Positions 26,643 through 35,700 of a DNA stretch of 42,766 bases are shown piece by piece. The DNA is from an uncultured bacterium (lineage in GTDB: Bacteria > Actinomycetota > Coriobacteriia > Coriobacteriales > Eggerthellaceae). Made by a program: the position numbers and the translations under genes. Within the stretch, counting starts at the first letter, position 1; each line of letters begins with the position of its first letter. Location: NCBI GenBank assembly GCA_905214325.1, contig CAJMLT010000011.1, positions 1-42,766 of the forward strand, written 5' to 3'. Under the pieces are notes generated by a model. It did not search any database. It had not been told where the DNA came from and saw only the letters and a program-made list of their open reading frames with translations.

Positions 26643-27175
26643 TCATTCACTCCGTGCGGCCTCGCCACGCTCACGCTCTTCTTCCCGCAGCGCGCGGGCA
26701 AGAAACCGACCGTAGGCCTTGCTCGCACCATAGACCGCATGCATAGGAAGGGGCAGGTAGCCACCTTCCGACCCGACGATAATCTGGTAGCCTCCCTTGC
26801 TTATGTAAGGCAGACAACAATGGCACATCAAGGTTGTCCCCAGCACGTTTAAGCTGATTACTGATTGAATGTTCTTCTCGCTCATGTTGCGAAAAAGCCC
26901 AGCGCAGTCGCGGCCGGCATCGTTGATGACCAGTCGGATGTTCGGCTTCTCTTCGGCCAGCAGTGAATCAAGTTTGTCGAAGCTCTGCGGGTCCGACAAA
27001 TCGAGAGCGAGAATGCGGAACTTCACACCGGGGTGTTCCTCGGCCAGCTCCTCCAGCATTTCTTCGCGGCGGGCAATCACTCATATCTCATCCAAATCGG
27101 AGTAGCGCTCAGCAACCTTCTTGGCGAATACGGTCCCAATCCCGAAGATGCTCCGGCAACAACAGCTATATTCAT
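26643..27175 (-). pseudogene. Degraded SDR oxidoreductase
   Basis: The ATG at 27175 opens an SDR N-terminus, MNIAVVAGASSGLG, then the frame shifts: one base seems lost near 27133. In the shifted frame VFAKKVAERYSDLDEI continues to a TGA at 27083-27081, where relatives usually have Trp (DEIW), and then VIARREEMLEELA. The remainder carries NDAGRD, the catalytic YGASKAYG and a short end at 26643. Intact homologues run tens of residues further, so the 3' end is lost too. At least three lesions mark this as a pseudogene. A purine-rich ribosome site still precedes the ATG. The gap up to the repeat at 27424 holds nothing else I recognise. Confidence 0.75.
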
Positions 27176-27423
27176 TTTTCTATGCGGCCTTCCTTTGCTT
27201 TCCGTGTTTGTTGCAATGATACTGTGTTTCTATCGATTTGAAGTATGCTCCAAGATTTATGTTTCCTGGATCTTGTTGCGCAGGTTAAAGACACAGACAA
27301 CTGCTAGGCCAGTTACTTTATGTTTCACTTAAAGCTAAGGTTGTTCAGGATTTCTTGATCGCCCAATTTGGCGATAATAGGGACGTAAAATCTGCAAATT
27401 TGGAGAAAATCAGGCTGAATCTT

Positions 27424-27547
27424 ATTCCCATTCGATCATTTCAGGCGACTTGCCGGTGGGCGATGTGCGCCGTCCGTTCCGGGAGAGGTTGTTGCCCCCG
27501 AAAGGGTATCCGAAAAAGCTCGAAACCGTTATGGTTTCGAGCTTTTT
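27424..27547 (+). repeat. 124-bp direct repeat, left copy, flanking the AbiE cassette
   Basis: Matches 29345-29468 base for base except three differences, at a fixed distance of 1,921 bases. It ends in a perfect 15-bp hairpin (27513-27547, stem AAAAAGCTCGAAACC, loop GTTAT) with a T-run, which is an intrinsic terminator. The repeat is open in one frame as HSIISGDLPVGDVRRPFRE, but I cannot link that peptide to a family. Confidence 0.9.
27513..27547 (+). terminator. Intrinsic terminator within the left repeat
   Basis: A perfect 15-bp stem with a five-base loop; both arms carry five A or five T, so it can act on either strand. Confidence 0.8.
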
Positions 27548-27655
27548 GGCCTATAGCCCTCATATGGGATACATGGGCTATTGTGGGAGCGGCGCGATGA
27601 CTCTCTTTCCTTTAGTTGCTGTTGTATGAATGTCCGATATTGCTGAATAATTGGG

Positions 27656-27693
27656 TATAATAAGTAAATTCGAACACTTGAGGAACTTGAGGA
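27656..27693 (+). promoter_or_regulatory. AbiE promoter -10 box and tandem 9-mer
   Basis: A perfect TATAAT at 27656-27661 is followed by ACTTGAGGA twice in tandem (27676-27684 and 27685-27693), just before the ribosome site. AbiEi antitoxins autorepress their promoters, so the tandem 9-mer is a candidate operator, although known AbiEi sites are inverted repeats. Confidence 0.5.
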
Positions 27694-27706
27694 GAGAGGG
27701 TTGTTC

Positions 27707-28288
27707 ATGAATGTCATAGATCTCGCACGTGCAAACAATGGAATCGTGACGACGGAACTCGCCCTTCGGTCCGGCATACAACGTAGCCGCTTATCGGAAG
27801 CGACTGCCGCTGGTGAACTTGTTCGTGTCGGGCCGGGTATTTACTGCCTACCCGAGTCGTGGGAAGACGAGTATGCTCTTTCGCAAATCAGGTTCACGAA
27901 GGGAGTCTTCTCCCACGGCACCGCACTCTTTCTGCATGATATGACCGATCGTACGCCCGAACGTCTTACTATGACGTTCCCGCGTGCCTACAACGCCACC
28001 GCAGCACGCAACGAGGGTATCGTCGTAAAAACCTGTTCAGACGAGGTGATCGAACTGGGATTAACTACCATTACGGATCCCTCAGGCATCGATGTTCGCG
28101 CCTATGATGTCGAACGGACGCTCTGCGACCTTCTTCGGGGCAGCCGCGTTGTCGATGTGCAGATTGTAAATCCCGCAATGAGGCGCTACGCCGCTTCAAA
28201 AGAAAAGAAGCTCGGCACCTTAATGGACTACGCTAAAAAGCTTGGCGTGGAACGAAAGGTAAGAAACTATATGGAGGTGCTGTTGTGA
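27707..28288 (+). CDS. AbiEi-family antitoxin (type IV toxin-antitoxin)
   Basis: A two-domain antitoxin of about 194 residues. The N-terminal winged helix (residues 1-50; NGIVTTELALRSGIQRSRLS) binds DNA; LVRVGPGIYCLPESWEDEY is the typical hinge. The C-terminal part includes FSHGTALFLHDMTDRTP, GIDVRAYDVERTLCDLLR, and a basic end. AbiEi represses the operon and counters the AbiEii nucleotidyltransferase. The ATG at 27707 has GGAGAGAGGG upstream; TTG at 27701 overlaps nothing useful. Its stop overlaps the GTG of the toxin (GTGA), the usual coupling. Base composition is lower in GC than the neighbouring metabolic genes, consistent with acquisition. Confidence 0.88.
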   Translation: MNVIDLARANNGIVTTELALRSGIQRSRLSEATAAGELVRVGPGIYCLPESWEDEYALSQIRFTKGVFSHGTALFLHDMTDRTPERLTMTFPRAYNATAARNEGIVVKTCSDEVIELGLTTITDPSGIDVRAYDVERTLCDLLRGSRVVDVQIVNPAMRRYAASKEKKLGTLMDYAKKLGVERKVRNYMEVLL

Positions 28289-28308
28289 AGACATCCAATG
28301 CGATGTAG
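28285..28308 (+). other. Natural toxin start followed by an in-frame amber codon
   Basis: GTG at 28285, with GGAGGTG upstream, opens M-K-T-S-N-A-M and then TAG at 28306-28308. After the stop the same frame continues LKARIKARAKETNVSPQLMM straight into the toxin ORF. A family-typical Gln codon (CAG) seems mutated to TAG. Confidence 0.75.
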
Positions 28309-28362
28309 CTAAAAGCCCGGATCAAGGCTCGCGCGAAAGAGACAAACGTCTCACCTCAACTG

Positions 28363-29136
28363 ATGATGCAAGATTATATGCTCGAACGACTGCTTGAACG
28401 CCTCTCATGTTCGCAATGGCGCGACATGGTCATCGTGAAGGGCGGAATGCTTATCTCGTCTTTCATCGGGGTGGAAAGTCGGGTTACCAAAGACCTGGAC
28501 ACCACTATCCGCGGGTTCACCTTGACGCACGAATCGGCCGAGCGGGCTTTCTCAGAGATGTGCGCTATCGACGTTGACGACGACATCACGTTCGAATATG
28601 TGAGGACCGAAGACATCCGAGATACTGACGAGTATCCGGGCATTCGTGTGTTTTTAAAAGCGAACTATGCGCCGATGTCTGTGCCTCTTTCTGTTGATGT
28701 GACCACGGGAGATGTCATAACACCTGATGCTATCGCATATGAGTATCCGCTTTCATTCGACGATTACTCCATACCGCTGATGGCTTATCCTCTTCCAACC
28801 TGCATGGCCGAAAAACTTGAGACGGTAATTTCACGAGTCATTCTGAACACTAGACCACGTGATTATTACGACATATATATGCTGTATAAGATGTGCGGAG
28901 GCGAGCTTGACCCAGCAACGCTGTCAAATGCGTTGCAGGCAACTGCGGAAAAGCGAGGGAGTTCGGAAGGTATGAGGCATTTCGCAGAGGTGATGAGCGC
29001 TGTTGCTGCTGATGAGGAGATGTTAACGCGGTGGAAAGGGTACGGCAGGGAGTACAGCTACGTCGGCGACATAACGTTGCAAGATGCGTGTAATGCCGTT
29101 GTTGAGATTATGAATCGGCTTGAGTCGGTTAAGTAG
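28363..29136 (+). CDS. AbiEii/AbiGii nucleotidyltransferase toxin, 5'-truncated by an amber codon
   Basis: A DNA polymerase beta-type nucleotidyltransferase, the toxin of the AbiE phage-defence/toxin-antitoxin pair. Motif I appears as VIVKGGMLISSF, the metal-binding motif as TKDLDTTIRG, and the later conserved region as CMAEKLETVISRVILN then RPRDYYDIYML. All key residues are present downstream of the amber codon, so the frame is intact for 257 codons from ATG 28363. The first 26 residues expected from the GTG at 28285 are separated by TAG. No ribosome site precedes 28363, so toxin expression would need read-through or reinitiation. It may be a recent inactivation that leaves the antitoxin functional. 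Confidence 0.82.
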   Translation: MMQDYMLERLLERLSCSQWRDMVIVKGGMLISSFIGVESRVTKDLDTTIRGFTLTHESAERAFSEMCAIDVDDDITFEYVRTEDIRDTDEYPGIRVFLKANYAPMSVPLSVDVTTGDVITPDAIAYEYPLSFDDYSIPLMAYPLPTCMAEKLETVISRVILNTRPRDYYDIYMLYKMCGGELDPATLSNALQATAEKRGSSEGMRHFAEVMSAVAADEEMLTRWKGYGREYSYVGDITLQDACNAVVEIMNRLESVK

Positions 29137-29344
29137 TCGTATTTACGCACATACGGCAATCGAGAAGCATAGAGATTTTTTACAAATTGTGTTTACAGGA
29201 ACTCGGCGGGACTAATAAAGCCACCTCTGTCAGCAGGGGTATCGCGTTCGGGGTATGGTTGATTCAATCAAGCATACGAGTTGACAGAAATTGCAGATCA
29301 TTACCCTGTGACGAAATACGGGAACGCTATTCCTCTGTTTGGCT
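29137..29344 (+). other. Gene-free stretch between AbiE and the right repeat
   Basis: No credible gene. A frame from about 29281 (LTEIADHYPVTKYGNAIP) runs into the repeat, but it has no ribosome site and no family I recognise. With the repeat and the surface-protein leader it forms a 640-base non-coding region. Confidence 0.5.
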
Positions 29345-29468
29345 ATCCCCACTCGATCATTTCAGGTGACTTGCCGGTGGGCGATGTGCGCCGTCCGTTC
29401 CGGGAGAGGTTGTTGCCCCCGAAAGGGTATCCGAAAAAGCTCGAAACCGTTATGGTTTCGAGCTTTTT
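29345..29468 (+). repeat. 124-bp direct repeat, right copy, with terminator
   Basis: Near-identical to 27424-27547. The hairpin is at 29434-29468 and is followed by an extra T, making a better T-run than the left copy. Flanking sequence on both outer sides differs from the left copy, so the similarity ends sharply at the terminator. Confidence 0.9.
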
Positions 29469-29565
29469 TCTTGGGTCGTTCCGGGGTTCGAAATTCGTAT
29501 GTTCTCGCTGAATCCCATTTCAGAGTCAAAAAATAAAAAATTTTCCCATTTTGAAAAGATTTTTC

Positions 29566-29575
29566 GGGGGGGGGG
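29566..29575 (+). repeat. Run of ten G upstream of the giant surface gene
   Basis: A G10 homopolymer preceded by AT-rich sequence, about 205 bases before the start codon. Such tracts are prone to slippage and can vary promoter spacing, but no promoter can be placed with confidence here. Confidence 0.8.
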
Positions 29576-29702
29576 CGTTTTCGGCTGTTTTTGATGCGGT
29601 TGTGGTGCGTTGGGGGGTGTAACGTGCCCTTCGATTGGGGATTTCTCTCCTGTTTGCTGATGCATTCAGGGTCTTGATTTCCCGATTGACTGAAAACAAC
29701 GA

Positions 29703-29717
29703 ACACGAAATTCGTGT
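29703..29717 (+). promoter_or_regulatory. Perfect 15-bp palindrome in the surface-protein leader
   Basis: ACACGAA-A-TTCGTGT is a perfect inverted repeat with a single central base, 63 bases before the start codon. A TTGACT (near 29684) lies just upstream, so an operator over a promoter is plausible. A smaller stem, CCGAT-AAAGA-ATCGG, follows at 29744-29758. Confidence 0.45.
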
Positions 29718-29780
29718 CGGTGGGAGTGCAGAACCGAAGTGCACCGATAAAGAATCGGATGCCGATAGGTGAGGATAGCT

Positions 29781-32700
29781 ATGGATACAGTAGTGAAGTC
29801 GAAACGTACGCTCGGGATCATAGCGGGGTTGTTGGCCCTGGTGATCTGCTCGGCCCTCATAGGGGTGACCGCATGTTCTCCGATCAAGTCGGATTCTTCG
29901 GCAGGGGGTGCCGCTCTCACATTGGGAACGAGTAGCGCTTACGCCGATTCGGCAACCGGAGGAGCCTTGGTAGACAAGGGCGAAGTCTCCAAAGGGGATA
30001 CGATCGAGTATTTTCTGACGGCAAGCTATACCGGCTATGGCGACGATAAGTCGGGTGTCATAACGGTAACCGACAAGCTGCCCAATCATTTGAGCTACGT
30101 CGCCGGTTCGGCGAAGATCACCGCGGCAAGTTCTTACGCGGGTACCTTCGCAACCGCACCTTCCTATAACGCCTCCACCCATGAGTTGAGTTTCCAGGTG
30201 GCAGGTGTTCCCGCAGGCCAGGCGGTGGAGGTTTCCTTCAGCACAACGGTCGAAGACGATGCCACCTCACTCGGCTCCCAGTTGGTCGAATACGTCAACT
30301 ACGCCAGCATCTCCCATGCCGCAGCCACCAAAGTATCCAATGGCGTGCGTCATTTCTCCGGTGCCCGTGCCGCTACCACCTACGGTGTTACCTATCAGTA
30401 TGCAGGGGATGTTCCCGCAACCGCCTCCGCTTTGCCGGTCAGCGTGGAATACTCTCCCGGTGCCGAAGTCATGCTTGCTCCCGCCCCCACGGCGCTCGGC
30501 TATGAATTCAGCGGTTGGTCCATCACTACGCCGGCCGGTACCGCCATCACCGATAACGCCTTCACCATGCCTTCCAGTGCCGTAGTCGTTACCGGCACGT
30601 GGACCAAGAAGGATCTTGCCACCCACACCGTTTCGTATGCGTGGGAAGGCCTTGACGGCGGCATGAGCGGCACCTTGTCCGATCAGGACCTGCCCGTCAA
30701 TCTGCCCACCATCGCCAACACCACCGTTACCGAAGGCACCGGTGTTTCGCTGCCCGCTTACCCGGGTGTGGATTCCGCAGCCACGGGTAACGCCGATGAC
30801 CCTTATGCCAATCTGTATGCCGACTACGTTTTCTTGGGTTGGAAGATCGATGGACATACGTTGACCGATGCCGAGAAGCTGGCCGGGGAATTCGTTCCCA
30901 CGGCGGACGTGAAGCTCACCGGTTGCTGGGAACGTCGTGCCCACACGGTTACCTATACATATGACACGTCCGCTCCGTCCGGTGCTACCGCCCCCGCCTC
31001 TCAGACCATCAAGTGGGGCAACACCTTCACGCCCACAACGCCTACTGCCGCTGCCGGCTACCGCTTCTTGGGTTGGAGCTACGCTCCCAACCTCGGTGCC
31101 GCCGCCGCTACCTATACCATGCCCCGCAGCGATGTGACCGCCACCGGTTCATGGGCGCAGGAATTCACGATCAGCGTCACCAACGGTAGCGCTGACAAGA
31201 CAACCGCCATCGCGGGAGAGACGGTTACCCTCACCCCCGAAACCGCCGTTGATCTTCAGTTCTCCGGCTGGACGGTCGATCCCACCACGTTGCCCGATTG
31301 GAACGTGGCTGAAAACGGGGTTGCCACCTTCACCATGCCCGCTGAAAACGTAACCGCAACCGCCAACTACAGTGCCACGTTGGCGTTTGTCGTGCGCAAC
31401 GGTTTCTGGTCCGATGATTCCATGGACTATCTGGAAGTCACCGTTCCCATGACCAAGCAGGGCAATGGTACTTGGATAGGAGCGCTCGAGTCTTCACAAA
31501 TTCCCACCGGCATGAAGCCCATGCAGAGTTTCGATGCAACGAAGGGGGCGTGGGATCCCGACCCCAATACGTATGTCGCCGCCGGTTCCGTCCAGGCTGA
31601 CTCCACGGGCAAGATGACGACGTCGGTTCTGTTCACGTATACGTTCCAGCCCTTGAGCAGCGTTAGGTTAACGTACGCATCGGAAGACGTGGTCACGGGC
31701 AAGGTCGTCCTCAATAACGCTCCGACGGACAAGAAGAGTTCGGTTTTCGAAGATGTTGATCCAATAAATAGCACAGAAGCTATTGGTGCTGAGGCTGTCG
31801 CCGAGCGAGGCTATCACTTCTCATCGTGGACCTATAAGGATAAGTCGCAGATTCTCTATGATGTGGCCAAGTTCATTCCCGAGAAAATGCAGTTGACCGG
31901 CTCCACCGTTGAGCTGTTTCTGGAAGCCGAGTACACGGCCCATTTCACGGCTAATACTTACGATGTCGTCTTCGACAAGAACGCCGCAAACGCAACGGGC
32001 GATATGCCCAATCAGGAAGGATTGGTGTTCGGTACACCAACGCCCCTCAACGCTAATGCCTACACCCGCACCGACGCTCAATTCTTAGGCTGGAATTCAG
32101 CGGCCGATGGCAGTGGCACCTTCTACGCTAACGAGCAGGAGGTGAGCGATCTTGCCAGCGGTGAAGTGGGTGAAGAATCCGCCACGCTGTATGCGCAGTG
32201 GAGGAGCGAATCCGCAACCGATACCACCAATCAGGAAGTGATCGCCGCCAATAACTTCTCACTGCGCACCGCTGATGTTGCAGGTCTTAACAATGCTAAG
32301 GTCATTGCTTTTGCCAACGCAACGGCTCATAGCACCGTCGATGGCAGTGAGATAGCCATCACCCAGGTTGATTATTCCGCCGTAAAGGCTGAGCGCGGTA
32401 CCTATGACGTCACCTTCAAAACCGCTGCCGGAACCTCCGTTACCGTAACCGCTCAGGTCTACGACACAAGAACGGAGGACACCGCCAATAAAGAACGTAT
32501 TTCGGCCAACAATTTCATGCTCGGTGTCGATGAGGTGGCGGGCTTGACCGATGCTTCAACCATCACGCTCGCCAACGCCAAAGCGATATCTACCGTAGAC
32601 GGTACCAACGTGGATATCGCCTCCGTTGATCGTTCCAGGATCAAGGCTGAGAAGGGCATCTACACGGTCATCTTCAAAACCGCCGCAGGTGCTTCCGTTA

Positions 32701-35700
32701 CCGTATACGCTACGGTCTATGACAAGAAGACCACCGACGACGCCAAGAAGGAAACCATCGCGGCTAACGATTTCCGCATCTCTATTGCTGCCGTTGCGGG
32801 TCTTACCGACAGCAGCACCATATCGGAAGCTCAGGCCAAAGCCGTTTCCACGGTTGACGGCGCAGCTATTGAAATCACCTCCGTCGACCGCTCCAAGATC
32901 AAGGCCGAAAAGGGCACCTATCCCGTCACCTTCGCAACCGCTGCCGGCACGTCCGTCACGGTGAACGCTATTGTTTACGACGTGACGACCACAGAAACCG
33001 ATGTTGCTGTTGCTGCTAACGCCTTCAGCGTATCGGTTGATGAGGTCATCTCCGGCAAATTGGGTAACAATTACGGTGTTATCGCCGGAGACGAAGCCAA
33101 AGTTAAGCTGATCGAATTGGCTCAAGCTACGGCTTGGAAGATCAGTGATCGCTCTCATGTAGATATGGGGGATGTATGGACCACTATCCTAGCCAAAAAG
33201 GGTACCTATAATGTGAGGTTCTGGGCCAAGGTGACAAGATACAATGCCAGTGCACTAGTTCCGGTAACGGTCACCGACAAAGCTACCGAGGCCAATGGTG
33301 AGCGTATCACCGCGAACAACTTCCGCATCGCAGCAAGCGATGTGGCAAGCATGACGGACGCTTCCACCATCACCCTTGCCAATGCAAGCGCCCATGCAAC
33401 GTCCGATGGCGCTAACGTAGCCATCACCTCCGTTGACCGTTCCAAGGTCAAGGCCGAAAAGGGAACCTACGAGGTCACTATGGCCACCGCCAAGGGCACC
33501 TCTGTAACGGTCAATGCAACGGTTTACGACCAGGTTGATACGCAAGGCAACGTCGCCATTGCCGCTAACGCCTTCAGCGTTTCGGTCGATGAAGTGACTT
33601 CCGGCACCTTGAACGATGGTGCGGTCGCCAAAGATAAGCTGATCGAACTCGCTCAAGCTGCTGCTTGGAAAGTAAGTGACGGTTCCGTCCTCAGCGTTGC
33701 TTCTGCCACTTCCACCGTCCAAGCTGCCAAGGGAACCTACGACGTCACCTTCACCAGTGAAACGGTTGACGGCGATACCGCCACCGTTACGGTTCCGGTA
33801 ACCGTGACCGACAAGGCCACCGAAGCCAATGGCGAGCGCATCAGCGCGAACAACTTCCGCATCGCAGCAAGTGATGTGGCAGGCATGACCGACGCCTCCA
33901 CCATCACGCTTGCCAACGCAACGGCCCATGCAACGTCCGATGGCGCCAACGTAGCCATCACCTCCGTTGACCGTTCCAAGGTCAAGGCCGAAAAGGGAAC
34001 CTACGACGTTACCTTCAAAACCGCCAAGGGTACGTCCGTAACGGTTACTGCAACGGTTTACGACAAAACGGTCGTGCAGGACAACGTTGCCATTGCCGCT
34101 AACGCCTTCAGTGTTTCGGTCGATGAAATCAAGTCCGGCTTTACGACTCCGGCCAAGTTGGTCGAGCTTGCTCAAGCTACGGCTTGGAGGGTCAGCGATA
34201 ACTCCTATGTAGCTGCGCATGTTGAGCGGTCCTCTCTCGTATCCAAAAAGGGTACCTATCCCGTTGTCTTTACCAGCGATGCCGTCGACGGTAAGACGGC
34301 CAGTGTGACCATCGATGTCACCGTGACCGACAAAGCCACCGAAGCCAATGGTGAGCGCATTTCCGCCAACAACTTCCGCATTGCAGCAAGTGATGTGGCA
34401 GGTATGACCGATCAGTCCACCATCACGCTCGCCAATGCAAGCGCCCATGCAACGTCCGATGGCGCTAACGTAGCCATCACGTCGGTCGACCGCTCCAAGG
34501 TCAAAGCGGAGAAGGGCACCTACCCCGTCACCTTGGCCACTACTGCAGGTACGTCGGTAACGGTTAATGCAACGGTTTATGACAAAGTGGTCACCCAGGA
34601 CAACGTGGCAATCGCCGCCAATGCCTTCAGCGTTTCGGTTGCCGAAGTCACCTCTGGCAAGCTGGATAATGGCACCACCGCCAAAGACAAGTTGATCGAA
34701 CTCGCTCAGGCTGCGGCGTGGAGAGTCAATGATGGAGCAGATGTTGCTATCGCTACGGCAACCTCCACCATCAAGGCTGCCAAAGGCACCTATGATGTCA
34801 CCTTCACCAGCGAAGCGGTCGACGGTAAGACGGCAAGCGTGACGGTTCCGGTGACGGTCACCGATGAAGCCACCGAAGCCAATGGTGAGCGCATTACCGC
34901 CAACAACTTCCGCATCGCTGCTGCTGATGTGGCAAGCATGACGGACGATTCCACCATCACCCTCGCCAACGCAACCGCTCATGCAACCGCCGATGGCGCC
35001 AACGTGGCAATCACGTCGGTTGATCGCACTGCCGTCAAGGCTGAAAAGGGAACCTATCCCGTCACCTTCAAGACCGCTGCAGGAACATCGGTAACGGTTA
35101 ATGCAACGGTTTATGACAAAGTGGTCACCCAAGACAACGTGGCTATTACCGCTAACAACTTCAGTGTTTCGGTTGCTGAAGTAACCTCCGGCAAGCTGGA
35201 TAACGGCACCACCGCCAAAGATAAGCTGATCGAGCTTGCTCAGGCTGAGGCTTGGAAGGTAAGTGATGGCGCCGATGTCGCTATCGCAACGGCAGCGTCT
35301 ACCATCCAAGCCGTCAAGGGCACCTACGATGTCACCTTCACCAGTGCGGCTGTGGACGGCAAGACGGCAAGCATCACCATAACCGTAACGGTTACCGATA
35401 AGGCCACCGAAGCAAACGGTGAGCGCATCAGCGCAAATGACTTCCGTGTTGCAACAACTGACGTGGCGGGGTTGACCAACGACTCAACCATCGCCCTCGC
35501 CAACGCAACCGCTCATGCAACCGCTGACGGTGCCAACGTGGCAATCACAAACGTCGACCGCACTGCCGTCAAGGCCGAGAAGGGAACCTATCCCGTCACC
35601 TTCGCCACGGCTGCCGGAACGAGCGTTACCGTAAACGCCATCGTCTATGACAAAGCCGACACGCAGGGTAACGTCGCCATTGCCGCCAACGCCTTCAGCG

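Noticed and set aside
26399..26764. A minus-strand frame overlapping the TruA-like gene and the SDR pseudogene
   Set aside because: It combines the shadow of two features, with no ribosome site and no recognisable domain.
27424..29468. An insertion sequence or transposon carrying AbiE
   Set aside because: The flanking repeats are direct, contain a terminator and lack inverted ends; no transposase is encoded between them.
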